Origin: Bacteroidales bacterium
GTDB lineage: Bacteria; Bacteroidota; Bacteroidia; Bacteroidales; P3
Assembly: GCA_017542345.1 (NCBI GenBank)
Contig: JAFXXI010000029.1
Location: 1-35,280, forward strand
Direction: 5' to 3'
DNA length: 35,280 nucleotides
Shown here piece after piece: positions 24,976 to 34,394 of this stretch. Position numbers and translations under genes: made by a program. Within the stretch, counting starts at the first letter, position 1. Every line of letters begins with the position of its first letter. A model generated the notes under the pieces. That model was not told where the DNA came from. It ran no database searches and worked only from the letters and a program-made list of their open reading frames with translations.

Positions 24976-24992
24976 AACGACATAGCACAACG

Positions 24993-25027
24993 AAGAGGGC
25001 CGCCCGATCGGGCGGCCCTCTTTTTTT
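24993..25027. terminator. Bidirectional terminator between OmpA-family gene and uvrB
   Basis: A perfect palindrome GAGGGCCGCCCGATCGGGCGGCCCTC is flanked by AA and T-runs, 17 nt after the OmpA gene stop and 4 nt before the uvrB stop codon on the other strand. Confidence 0.9.
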
Positions 25028-25030
25028 GCT

Positions 25031-27106
<2,076 letters not shown>

Positions 27107-27188
27107 CAACGCTCTAAACGGAAAACGGTGCCACATTATTGTGCCGCACGACAAAATAAAAGCCGCCCCCTTTCGTTTATAGAAGACG

Positions 27189-28757
27189 ATGGCAACCATA
27201 AACATAGACCTCACGCCGGAAGAATACCATGTGCCGGAGCAGCGCCGCAAGGCGCTGATGCGCAAAGCCGGCCTCTCCGCCGACGCCGCCGGCACAGCCC
27301 GCATCGTCCACCGCACCCTCGACTGCCGCAAGCGGAACATCGTCTACCACTGTGTGGTAGAAGTGGGCCCGGCGGACAGTAGTGCCACACCGTCCGGCGG
27401 CAACAGCCCACTCCCCATCACCCCCACTAAACAAGTCATCATCGTCGGCGCCGGCCCCGCCGGCCTCTTCGCCGCCCTGCGGGCCCTCGAGCTGGGCATC
27501 AAGCCCGTCATCGTCGAACGCGGCAAGCCCGTCGAACAGCGCAAATACGACATTGCAGCCCTCACCCGCGAGAAGCGCGTCAACCCCGACAGCAACTGGT
27601 GCTTCGGCGAAGGCGGCGCCGGCACCTACAGCGACGGCAAGCTCTACACCCGCTCCACCAAGCGCGGCGACGTGCAGGCCGTGCTGCGCACCTTCGTGGC
27701 CCATGGCGCCGACCCCGACATACTGCTCGACACCCACGCCCATATCGGCACCGACCGCCTCAGCGGCATCATCGCCGACATACGCCGCACCATCGTCGCC
27801 CACGGCGGCGAATACCACTTCAACAGCCGCGTGACCGACCTGCTGGTGGAGGCCGGCCGGGTACAAGGGGTGATCGTGGAATCCGGCACATCCGCCCCCT
27901 CCACCCTCACCGCCGACGCCGTCATCCTCGCCACCGGCCACTCGGCCCGCGACATCTACCACCTCTTCCGCCGCCACGGCTGGCTGCTCGAAGCCAAACC
28001 CTTCGCCCTTGGCGTGCGCGTCGAACACCCCCAGGAACTCATCAACGAGATACAATATCACGGCCGCGGCTATTCCCAATACCTGCCGCCGGCGGCCTAC
28101 AGCCTCACCACACAGGCCGGCGGCCACGGCGTCTTCTCCTTCTGCATGTGCCCGGGCGGCGTCATCGTGCCGGCCGCCACCGCCGACCGCCAGCAGGTGG
28201 TCAACGGCATGAGCAACTCGCGCCGCAACTCGCCCTACGCCAACAGCGGCATCGCCGTCACCGTGGGCCTCGACGACCTCCCGCCTGCCGCCCGCCCCGA
28301 TGCAGACCCCTTCGCCCTGCTCGACTTCCAGATGCAGGTCGAACAGCAGATGTTCCACGCCGGCGGCGACGCCGTCAACGCCCCCGCCCAGCGCCTGGTC
28401 GACTTCCTGCAGCGCAGGCCCTCCTCGCGCCTCAACAAGAGCGGATATATGGGCGACGTGGTCAGCGCCCCGCTCCACGAACTGCTGCCCCCCTTCGTGG
28501 TCGACAGCCTGACACAGGGCTTCCGCGACTTCGACCGCAAGATGCACGGCTTCATCACCGCCGACGCCACCCTCCTGGCCGTCGAAAGCCGCACCTCGTC
28601 GCCCGTACGCATCCCGCGCGACAAAACCACCCTCCAGCATCCCCAGCTCTCCGGCCTCTACCCCTGCGGCGAAGGCGCCGGCTACGCCGGTGGCATCGTC
28701 TCCTCCGCCCTCGACGGCATCCGCTGCCTCGACGCCTTCCACGACAGCCTCCTGTAA
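27189..28757 (+). CDS. FAD-dependent oxidoreductase of the COG2509 type
   Basis: A 522-residue cytoplasmic protein. The N-terminal ~75 residues form a small ferredoxin-like or RNA-binding-like domain (MATINIDLTPEEYHVPEQ...VHRTLDCRKRNIVY) typical of this group. The FAD-binding dinucleotide fold follows with VIIVGAGPAGLFAA (83-96) and acidic E110 at the end of the second strand. The group-specific block WCFGEGGAGTYSDGKLYTR is present. The C-terminal CGEGAGYAGGIVSSALDG closes the FAD site. These proteins are annotated as uncharacterised FAD-dependent dehydrogenases and the substrate is unknown. It is divergent from uvrB with an 82-bp gap in which I see no good promoter. Codon third positions are very rich in C. 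Confidence 0.86.
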   Translation: MATINIDLTPEEYHVPEQRRKALMRKAGLSADAAGTARIVHRTLDCRKRNIVYHCVVEVGPADSSATPSGGNSPLPITPTKQVIIVGAGPAGLFAALRALELGIKPVIVERGKPVEQRKYDIAALTREKRVNPDSNWCFGEGGAGTYSDGKLYTRSTKRGDVQAVLRTFVAHGADPDILLDTHAHIGTDRLSGIIADIRRTIVAHGGEYHFNSRVTDLLVEAGRVQGVIVESGTSAPSTLTADAVILATGHSARDIYHLFRRHGWLLEAKPFALGVRVEHPQELINEIQYHGRGYSQYLPPAAYSLTTQAGGHGVFSFCMCPGGVIVPAATADRQQVVNGMSNSRRNSPYANSGIAVTVGLDDLPPAARPDADPFALLDFQMQVEQQMFHAGGDAVNAPAQRLVDFLQRRPSSRLNKSGYMGDVVSAPLHELLPPFVVDSLTQGFRDFDRKMHGFITADATLLAVESRTSSPVRIPRDKTTLQHPQLSGLYPCGEGAGYAGGIVSSALDGIRCLDAFHDSLL

Positions 28758-28841
28758 CATCAAAAAACTGTCCGAAAGCCCTTCCCCCCGCTTTTGGCAC
28801 CCCTCCGAACACCCTTTCTACCAGCTCTTTGCAGCATCTAC

Positions 28842-28885
28842 TCTTATATTACTCTTTATATTGTCCTTATCCTCTCCTATAAAAA
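28842..28885. repeat. Second 11-bp imperfect tandem array, 4 units
   Basis: Units at 28842 (TCTTATATTAC), 28853 (TCTTTATATTG), 28864 (TCCTTATCCTC) and 28875 (TCCTATAAAAA) are in register and match the consensus of the array at 6941-6995. It lies 88 nt upstream of the DUF6266-like gene. The box AACAACGTTATTATA at 28916-28930 between array and gene also resembles AACGACGTTATTATA at 7159-7173. Confidence 0.72.
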
Positions 28886-28972
28886 ATTTACTTCGGTAGG
28901 CAATAATAAGGAGAAAACAACGTTATTATAAATGTAAATGTATTTAGAATAACAACCTAAACACTTAATAAT

Positions 28973-29761
28973 ATGGCAACTATAGAGAATGGATACATGG
29001 GCGGATTCAGCGGGAAGCTGGGGCCGGCGGTGGGATACCAGTGGCGCGGGAAATGGGTGGTGCGGAGCTTTTCGCGGACGCCGCACAACCCACGCACCGA
29101 ACGGCAGCAGGAGCACCGCATGCTGTTCAAGCAGGAGGTGCAGCTGGCCGGCAGGATGAACTGGGTGCTGCGCGAGACGATGGACGAGGTGTCGGCCCTG
29201 CAGGGTATGACGCCGTGCAACTACTTCATCAAGAGAAACCAAGGCGCTTTCTCAGTGGGAAGCGGGCCGTGTGAGTTGTCGGTCGACTGGAGCGCGCTGG
29301 TGCTCAGCGAGGGGCCCGTGGCGCCGGTGGCCTTCGGCGCCCCCGAGGTGACGGAGGGCACGACGCTCAGCATCGGCTTCGAACGCAACCCGCTGCATAC
29401 GCGCGCCGACAACTACGACCGCGTGTTTGTCTACGTCTACTGCCCCGCACTGGAGCGCGGATTCCTGGCGGCGCCTGTCTACCGCCGCGAGGGGCGCATG
29501 TCGGTGGCGCTGCCGGAGCTGTTCGGCGGCCACGAGGTGCAGCTGTGGGGCATGGTGCAGGACAATGCCGGCCGCTGGTCGGAGACGATATACATAGGCT
29601 TCGGGCCGCTGGAAGACACTGCGACCGAGGCATCTCCGCAGGAGGCCGGCAACGAAGAAAGCCCCGTCGCCGTCGGGCAGCAGCCCGACCGGCAGCGAGG
29701 CTCGGTTGACGCTCCGTCGGCCGACCGTTCCGTCAAGCCGCCCGACGACAGCAAAGGTTAG
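28973..29761 (+). CDS. DUF6266-like protein
   Basis: A 262-residue protein. The opening MATIENGYMGGFSGKLGPAVGYQW and the following RGKWVVRSFSR match the beginning typical of DUF6266 proteins in Bacteroidota (a GxxGGFSGKxGxxVGxxW pattern). The middle (about 105-215) is beta-rich with an FERNP-type turn and VYCPALERGF, suggesting one or two beta-sandwiches. The last ~45 residues are Pro/Ser/Asp-rich and disordered. There is no signal peptide, so export by the general pathway is not predicted. The function of the family is unknown. It is preceded by an 11-bp repeat array, and its stop codon overlaps the stop of the convergent FISUMP lipoprotein gene by two bases. Confidence 0.65.
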   Translation: MATIENGYMGGFSGKLGPAVGYQWRGKWVVRSFSRTPHNPRTERQQEHRMLFKQEVQLAGRMNWVLRETMDEVSALQGMTPCNYFIKRNQGAFSVGSGPCELSVDWSALVLSEGPVAPVAFGAPEVTEGTTLSIGFERNPLHTRADNYDRVFVYVYCPALERGFLAAPVYRREGRMSVALPELFGGHEVQLWGMVQDNAGRWSETIYIGFGPLEDTATEASPQEAGNEESPVAVGQQPDRQRGSVDAPSADRSVKPPDDSKG

Positions 29762-30507
29762 TTCTGAGTTGCCCGCACAGCACGGACGGAAAGACCATAG
29801 TAGCGAAAGGCTCTGGAATATACCCGATTGTCCGAACTGAATTCGAAGCACCATGCCTGCGGTGGATAGTAATAGCCATAGTCGTTCCAGGAGAGCGAAG
29901 ACGACCAATAGTATCCAGTATTGTCATCAACTGACACTGTATCTATTCTTCGTCCAGCAGCGGGCAGGAAGATACTGTTACCGTTAGCAGCGATGAACTT
30001 GCGTCCGTAAACGCCATTTTGTGCCACCCAATCCTCGGTAGTATTGCTTACCAGTTCAGCCCAGTCTTCTATCGTTGGAGTACGGGCACCATTACCCAGG
30101 ACTGCCGTGGCGGCATCGTCATCGGGTTGTAACGTGGTCAAACCATCTTGATAGCCGTCGCGGCCCCATCCGCTCATGGGACAGTACTTGGTCATGCTGC
30201 CTTCAGCACTTCCATAGCGGTATGTACTCCAATTAAAGGTATTCTTGCCTATTACCTCGCCCCAAGCGTAGTAGTTGCCGTACTCTTCGGGGGTAATGGC
30301 ACCGAGGTTGCACGTGGCCCATAGTAGACCGCTCGGCAGGCCGAGATCCACCCATCCTTCGGGTACGGGCCGAGGATCGGGGCCAGGAGATGGAATGAAT
30401 GTGTCATCTCCGTTGGTGTCGTTGGTATCATCCTTGAAGCAGCCAACAAAGGCCACCATCGTCACGACCGCAAAGGCCGCAAGCAGAGTCCTAAAGGAGT
30501 TTCTCAT
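29758..30507 (-). CDS. FISUMP-domain lipoprotein
   Basis: A 249-residue protein with a lipoprotein signal (TMVAFVGC, Cys at about 23) and an Asp-rich linker (FKDDTNDTNGDDTF). It then has the Fibrobacter-succinogenes major paralogous domain pattern: GWVDLGLPSGLLWATCNLGAITPEEYGNYYAWGE, followed by an RTPTIEDWAELV block and GYYWSSSLSW...SVRAVRATQN at the end. Such domains occur in many copies in Bacteroidota surface lipoproteins. Binding or adhesion is likely but unproven. Its promoter at 30560-30590 is interlocked with the divergent CDF promoter. Its TAA stop shares bases with the TAG stop of the DUF6266-like gene (TTAG, 29758-29761). Confidence 0.8.
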   Translation of the reverse strand: MRNSFRTLLAAFAVVTMVAFVGCFKDDTNDTNGDDTFIPSPGPDPRPVPEGWVDLGLPSGLLWATCNLGAITPEEYGNYYAWGEVIGKNTFNWSTYRYGSAEGSMTKYCPMSGWGRDGYQDGLTTLQPDDDAATAVLGNGARTPTIEDWAELVSNTTEDWVAQNGVYGRKFIAANGNSIFLPAAGRRIDTVSVDDNTGYYWSSSLSWNDYGYYYPPQAWCFEFSSDNRVYSRAFRYYGLSVRAVRATQN

Positions 30508-30559
30508 TTCGTCTGGGTTTTAGTGTTTTATATGATATAGTAGTTTTCGTTTCACACTG

Positions 30560-30590
30560 CAAAGATACATTTATTTGGCGAAATGGCAAA
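30560..30590 (-). promoter_or_regulatory. Consensus promoter of the FISUMP lipoprotein
   Basis: On the minus strand, TTTG (30590-30587), a 19-nt spacer and TATCTTTG (30567-30560) match exactly. The leader is about 46 nt to ATG 30507. It overlaps the divergent promoter at 30574-30605. Confidence 0.87.
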
Positions 30591-30605
30591 TAGTTTGTAT
30601 CTTTG
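30574..30605 (+). promoter_or_regulatory. Consensus promoter of the second CDF operon
   Basis: TTTG at 30574-30577, a 20-nt spacer and TATCTTTG at 30598-30605. Its -33 box lies inside the spacer of the minus-strand promoter and vice versa. The position excludes the ATG at 30583 and supports ATG 30631. Confidence 0.87.
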
Positions 30606-30630
30606 CAAGCCGAAAAACGGTCGAAAAACA

Positions 30631-31515
30631 ATGGAGCGCGAGAAAGAGATATTCAAGGTGACGCTGGTGGGGAGCGCGGTGAACGTGCTGCTGACGGCGT
30701 TCAAGTTCGTAGCGGGCATTGTGGGCCATAGCGCCGCCATGACGGCCGACGCGGTGCACTCGCTCTCCGACCTGCTGACGGATGCCGTGGTGCTGGTGTT
30801 CGTGCGCATCAGCGGCAAGCCCGAGGACTGCGGCCACGACTATGGCCACGGCAAGTATGAGACCCTGGCCACGACGGTTATCGGCATTGCCCTGACGGTG
30901 GTGGCCCTGGGCATCGGCTACCGAGCCGCCACGGCGATGCTCTTCTGGTACCACGGCGGCGAGCTGCCGGCGCCGGGCATGCTGGCGCTGTGGGCGGCGG
31001 CGGTGTCCATCGTGCTGAAAGAGTTGGTGTATCAGTATACCGTGCGGCGTGGCCGCAGGCTCAACTCGCCCGCCGTAGAGGCCAACGCATGGCACCACCG
31101 CAGCGACGCCCTCTCGTCGCTGGGCACCCTGCTGGGCATCGGTGGCGCCATCGTGCTGGGACACCGCTGGACGGTGCTCGACCCGATGGCGGGATTCATT
31201 GTGTCGCTCTTCATACTCCGTGTGGCGTGGAAGCTGCTCAAACAGGGCATCGACGAGCTGATGGAGGCCTCGCTGCCCGACGAGGTGGAGCGCGAGATAC
31301 TGGAGGTCGTTGGCACCTTCCCCGATGTGCGCGACCCGCACCACCTGCGCACCCGCCGCATCGGCAGCCGCTACGCCATAGAGCTGCACATACGCATGGA
31401 CGGCCAGATGCCGCTGGCCGAAGCCCATGCCCGCACCTGCGAGATAGAGCAGGCGCTGAAGGCCCGCTTCGGTGAACGGACACATATCACGCTCCATGTG
31501 GAACCCGTAAAATAA
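30631..31515 (+). CDS. Cation diffusion facilitator, HDHD (zinc-type) metal site
   Basis: A 294-residue inner-membrane CDF exporter. Six helices are followed by a short cytoplasmic domain (about 205-294). The transport site is H43-x3-D47 in helix 2 (ADAVHSLSDLL) and H155-x3-D159 in helix 5 (AWHHRSDALSS). An HDHD quartet is the zinc/cadmium/cobalt type, in contrast to the NDDD quartet of the paralogue at 3614. The HDYGHGKYE loop (69-77) is typical. The start is ATG 30631 because the upstream in-frame ATG at 30583 lies inside the promoter. It is first in a four-gene run (CDF, lipoprotein, SDR, Bcp) with gaps of 7, 3 and 15 nt. Zinc export linked to redox stress is a reasonable inference. Confidence 0.9.
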   Translation: MEREKEIFKVTLVGSAVNVLLTAFKFVAGIVGHSAAMTADAVHSLSDLLTDAVVLVFVRISGKPEDCGHDYGHGKYETLATTVIGIALTVVALGIGYRAATAMLFWYHGGELPAPGMLALWAAAVSIVLKELVYQYTVRRGRRLNSPAVEANAWHHRSDALSSLGTLLGIGGAIVLGHRWTVLDPMAGFIVSLFILRVAWKLLKQGIDELMEASLPDEVEREILEVVGTFPDVRDPHHLRTRRIGSRYAIELHIRMDGQMPLAEAHARTCEIEQALKARFGERTHITLHVEPVK

Positions 31516-31522
31516 ACCAACT

Positions 31523-32440
31523 ATGAAGAAGACACTTTTGATGCTGGCAGCCGCACTGCTTCTGACCGCCTGCGGCGAGAGTGAGCAGCAGCTGAAGGAA
31601 CGCGCCGAGGAGCTGTGCAAGTATATCCCCGACCACGAGCTGATGGAGCAGTCGCGCGACTATATGACGGAGGACTTCTACAACGTGCTCGACACAATGT
31701 TCAACCGCCTGCCCAACCACGAGGCGATGGACCACGAGTGGCTCTACTACTTCGTCACCGGCAACGGCGGCACGATGGCCGACTATACCGTCGAGGGCGT
31801 GGAGATGATTGACAAGAGCCATGCTGTGGCCACCATCAGCGTGCGCCAGGTGTGGGAGGACGGAAGCTTCGACCCCGAGAGCGACATTGAGGAGCACAAG
31901 CTCTATATGGAGAAGGTGGACGGCCGCTGGCTGATGTCCGACTTTGATGGGCATAAGGCCGACTGCATCCGCCATATCGCCATCAACCGCGAGGAGCAGG
32001 CCGTCCGGCAGGCCATCAGCGACTACCTGGTGAGCGAGATTGGCGAACAGTACCAGAAGGGCGAGCGCTGCATCCCGGTGCTGATGATGGTGCATGAGGA
32101 CTCGCTCCGCGTCTGGGGCGACTTCTGGGTGCTGTGGTACAATCGCGCGGGCGACACGCTGAAGTGCGTCTCCGGCGGCAACCACTCGGGCTTGATGACC
32201 CTCGAGAAGAAGGACGGCGTCTACAAGGTGCTCTCCTTCGAGCAGACCGTCGACGGGGCCGGCAACGACGCCAGCGCCCGCCGTATCTTCGGCGAGCACT
32301 ACGACATCTACCAGAACATGCACTCCAACGAACAGGTGCGCGAAGCCGTCCGCCGCGAGCAGCTCGCCGAATATGTGAAGCAGAACAGCCTCCCCTACCG
32401 CTACTATCAGGACTACGGCTGGCCGGCGGTGGAACTGTAA
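31523..32440 (+). CDS. Lipoprotein of unknown function
   Basis: A 305-residue protein. MKKTLLMLAAALLLTACGES is a clear lipoprotein signal with Cys at 17. Residues ~20-160 resemble a DUF3828/NTF2-like alpha+beta layout (YMTEDFYNVLDTMF..., KVDGRWLMSDFDGHK). A second similar module follows at 165-255 (VRQAISDYLVSEI... KKDGVYKVLSFEQTVDG), which suggests an internal duplication of the same fold. The last 50 residues are helical and charged. I do not recognise the family with certainty. It sits 7 nt after the zinc-type CDF and 3 nt before the SDR, so it belongs to that operon and is likely periplasmic. Confidence 0.72.
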   Translation: MKKTLLMLAAALLLTACGESEQQLKERAEELCKYIPDHELMEQSRDYMTEDFYNVLDTMFNRLPNHEAMDHEWLYYFVTGNGGTMADYTVEGVEMIDKSHAVATISVRQVWEDGSFDPESDIEEHKLYMEKVDGRWLMSDFDGHKADCIRHIAINREEQAVRQAISDYLVSEIGEQYQKGERCIPVLMMVHEDSLRVWGDFWVLWYNRAGDTLKCVSGGNHSGLMTLEKKDGVYKVLSFEQTVDGAGNDASARRIFGEHYDIYQNMHSNEQVREAVRREQLAEYVKQNSLPYRYYQDYGWPAVEL

Positions 32441-32443
32441 AGA

Positions 32444-33238
32444 ATGAAGATGAAAGACATCAAAGGATATAACGCGCTGGTTACCGGCGGCACATCGGGC
32501 ATGGGCTGGGAATACTGCCGCCAGCTGGCTGCGAAGGGCTGCAACGTGCTGATGGTGTCCATCCAGCGGGAACTGCTGGAGAAGCTCCCCGTGGAACTCT
32601 CCAAGGAGTATGGCGTGCAGGCGTGGGGGCTCTATATGGACCTGGCACGGGACGGGGCGGCCGACGCGGTGTGGAACTACTGCCGCCAGCAGCAGCTCGA
32701 CATCGACATCCTGGTCAACAACGCAGGCATGTTCTTCTTCCACGAGATTGACAGCGCCACGCAGGACAAGGCCCTCACCATGCTGCAGCTGCATGTGGCC
32801 ACGCCCACGCGGCTGACGATGCTCTTCGGCGAGGCCATGAAGGAGCGCCGGAGGGGCTTCATCGTCAATATGTCGTCGATGACGGCGCAGATTCCCGCGC
32901 CGGGCATCACGATGTATGCGGCCACGAAAGCCTACCTGAAGAGTTACTCCAAGTCGCTCTACCACGAGATGCGGCCATACGGCGTGTGGGTGACTACGGT
33001 GCTGCCCGCCGCGGTGGCCACGCCACTCTACCAGATGAAGCCGAGGCTGATGAAGCTGGGCATCGCCGTAGGCCTTATCCGCACACCGCAGCGGCTGGTG
33101 CGACGCGCGCTGCGCGGCATGCTGCGCCATCGCCATGCGGTGAAACCCGGCGCGATGAACTACCTGGTTCCCGCACTCATCAAACTGTTGCCCAACTGGC
33201 TGGAGGCGAAGATTTGGAATAAAGTCAATGTGAAATAA
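32444..33238 (+). CDS. Short-chain dehydrogenase/reductase (SDR)
   Basis: A 264-residue classical SDR. The nucleotide-binding motif is TGGTSGMGWEY (14-24) and the NNAG motif follows in DILVNNAGMF. The catalytic Ser lies in IVNMSSMTA, with Tyr and Lys in YAATKAYL. The C-terminus has a hydrophobic segment (MNYLVPALIKLLPNWLEAK), seen in the DltE/17-beta-HSD12-like branch that may touch membranes. Substrate and cofactor preference are unresolved, although the basic residues after the second strand are few, which slightly favours NAD(H). Translation starts at ATG 32444 or 32450. It is third in the CDF-led operon. Confidence 0.85.
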   Translation: MKMKDIKGYNALVTGGTSGMGWEYCRQLAAKGCNVLMVSIQRELLEKLPVELSKEYGVQAWGLYMDLARDGAADAVWNYCRQQQLDIDILVNNAGMFFFHEIDSATQDKALTMLQLHVATPTRLTMLFGEAMKERRRGFIVNMSSMTAQIPAPGITMYAATKAYLKSYSKSLYHEMRPYGVWVTTVLPAAVATPLYQMKPRLMKLGIAVGLIRTPQRLVRRALRGMLRHRHAVKPGAMNYLVPALIKLLPNWLEAKIWNKVNVK

Positions 33239-33253
33239 GAAACACTCAAAGAT

Positions 33254-33748
33254 ATGTTACAGATTGGCACCAAAGCCCCTCACTTCGAGGGCACAACCGA
33301 GACGGGCGAGCGTGTGAGCCTCGCCGATTATAAAGGCAAGAAGCTTGTTCTCTACTTCTATCCGAAAGACAGTACCCCCGGATGCACCGCCGAAGCCTGC
33401 GACCTGCGCGACAACCACGAGCGTTTCCTCGCCCTCGGCTACCAGGTGCTGGGCGTGAGCAAGGACAGCGCCGCCTCGCACCAGCGCTTCATCGAGAAGT
33501 ACCAGCTGCCGTTCCACCTTATCGCCGACACCGACATGACCATCCTGAAAGCCTACGAGGCGTGGGGCGAGAAGAAGAACCCCAGAATGGGGAACCGAAC
33601 ACCGAAGAATCAATCAAATGAAGTGAGGAACTACGGCAAAGTGACAATGGGCACCCTGCGCACCACCTACGTCATCGACGAGAAGGGCGTCATCGTCGAC
33701 GCCATCGGCAAAGTCGACACCAAGAACCACACGGCGCAGATACTGTGA
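33254..33748 (+). CDS. bcp: Bcp/PrxQ-type thiol peroxidase with an extra 17-residue loop
   Basis: A 164-residue cytoplasmic peroxiredoxin. Peroxidatic C44 (STPGCTAEACDLRD) and resolving C49 are four residues apart, the atypical 2-Cys BCP arrangement recycled by thioredoxin. The later GTLRTTYVIDEKG strand is conserved. Between WGEKKN and YGKVTMG, where relatives pass directly, 17 residues (about 110-126, bases 33581-33631) are added and rich in N, P, R and Q. It reduces H2O2 and lipid or alkyl hydroperoxides. It is last in the CDF-lipoprotein-SDR-Bcp operon, 15 nt after the SDR, followed by a terminator-like hairpin. The loop may be harmless because it is on the surface side of the fold. Confidence 0.93.
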   Translation: MLQIGTKAPHFEGTTETGERVSLADYKGKKLVLYFYPKDSTPGCTAEACDLRDNHERFLALGYQVLGVSKDSAASHQRFIEKYQLPFHLIADTDMTILKAYEAWGEKKNPRMGNRTPKNQSNEVRNYGKVTMGTLRTTYVIDEKGVIVDAIGKVDTKNHTAQIL

Positions 33749-33798
33749 CGATTACAGCAACACTGGCACGGATATAGTCAAAATTTCTAAAAAAAATT

Positions 33799-33825
33799 GC
33801 ACCCCGATGTCACATTTCGGGGTGC
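33799..33825. terminator. Terminator-like hairpin after bcp
   Basis: A stem GCACCCCGA (33799-33807) with TCGGGGTGC (33817-33825) and a 9-nt loop. The T-run is on the minus-strand side (AAAAAAAATT lies upstream on plus) and only TTAGTCGTTT follows on plus. It therefore looks stronger for minus-strand transcripts even though the genes on both sides are on plus. Confidence 0.6.
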
Positions 33826-33841
33826 TTAGTCGTTTAATAGG

Positions 33842-33853
33842 CGAACCGGTTCG
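33842..33853. promoter_or_regulatory. Perfect 12-bp palindrome upstream of the ECF sigma locus
   Basis: CGAACCGGTTCG is fully self-complementary. It lies 41 nt before ATG 33895, in the 146-bp gap between bcp and the membrane protein gene, where no TAnnTTTG box is visible. An operator or sigma-factor site is possible but unproven. Confidence 0.4.
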
Positions 33854-33894
33854 GAAAACAAACAATAAAGTTTAACGCAAAAAACAAAAAAAAC

Positions 33895-34371
33895 ATGAAT
33901 ACCTTGACAGTTTTATTGAGTGCAACTCCTTGGTGGTTGTCGAGCGTCTTCGAAGATATAGTGATATGCGCGATCATATTCTCCATCCCGATCTTGATTG
34001 CCATACTCAGTTACCGCCGCAAAGTGAACGAGACCAACAAGCGAGCCGAGGTGGTCCTTGCCGCCCTGGAGAAAGGTTCGGGCGAAATGCCGGAGGAATT
34101 GATGAAGAGCCTCAACAAGCCTCAGAAGAGTATCAAAGAGCGGTTGCTCGGCAAATTGCTATGGGGCCTTTCCTTCACCATCTTCGGAGCCGTCTTACTT
34201 GTAGCTAAAATAGTAAGATACAATGCGGGGAATACCGACGAAATGATATCGCTAGGAGGCATCGCCTTACTTGCCCTCGGCATCGGATACTTGGTCTATT
34301 ACTTCGTCGGACGCCGTATGCTCAGCAAGGAGATTGAGGCCGAGGAGCGTGAGAATCTGAAAGAAAAATGA
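33895..34371 (+). CDS. DUF6249-like membrane protein
   Basis: A 158-residue protein with one hydrophobic helix near the N-terminus (about 20-41: EDIVICAIIFSIPILIAILSYRRK). A basic cytoplasmic loop contains EVVLAALEKGSGEMPEEL. Two further helices (about 88-106 and 118-140) are followed by a charged tail (SKEIEAEERENLKEK). The layout matches DUF6249 proteins, which in Bacteroidota typically lie immediately upstream of an ECF sigma-factor gene, as here (23 nt). The function is not known, and membrane sensing for the sigma system is an inference from linkage only. Confidence 0.72.
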   Translation: MNTLTVLLSATPWWLSSVFEDIVICAIIFSIPILIAILSYRRKVNETNKRAEVVLAALEKGSGEMPEELMKSLNKPQKSIKERLLGKLLWGLSFTIFGAVLLVAKIVRYNAGNTDEMISLGGIALLALGIGYLVYYFVGRRMLSKEIEAEERENLKEK

Positions 34372-34394
34372 TTATTGGTGATTAATAAAGGGCA

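Noticed and set aside
22612-24990. A 792-codon open frame on the minus strand opposite the OmpA-family gene.
   Set aside because: It is the same codon-bias artefact. The product is a Gly/Val/Leu-rich low-complexity sequence, while the plus frame has clear OmpA motifs.
27177-28763. A 528-codon minus frame opposite the FAD oxidoreductase, and the 427-codon Arg-rich plus frame at 27599-28882.
   Set aside because: Both are products of the GC-rich third positions of the FAD oxidoreductase gene, and neither shows domain structure.
28824-28836. CTCTTTGCAGCA upstream of the second 11-bp array, resembling a -7 element.
   Set aside because: The required TA is missing (CT instead), and no TTTG lies 19-21 nt upstream.
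31487-33136. A 549-codon minus frame over the lipoprotein and SDR genes.
   Set aside because: It crosses two well-supported plus-strand genes and has His/Gln/Val-rich low complexity typical of an antisense shadow.
33247-33254. TATCTTTG on the minus strand at the start of bcp.
   Set aside because: The only TTTG-like -33 candidate (33274-33271) gives a 16-nt spacer, and no minus-strand gene lies downstream. It is probably a chance match.
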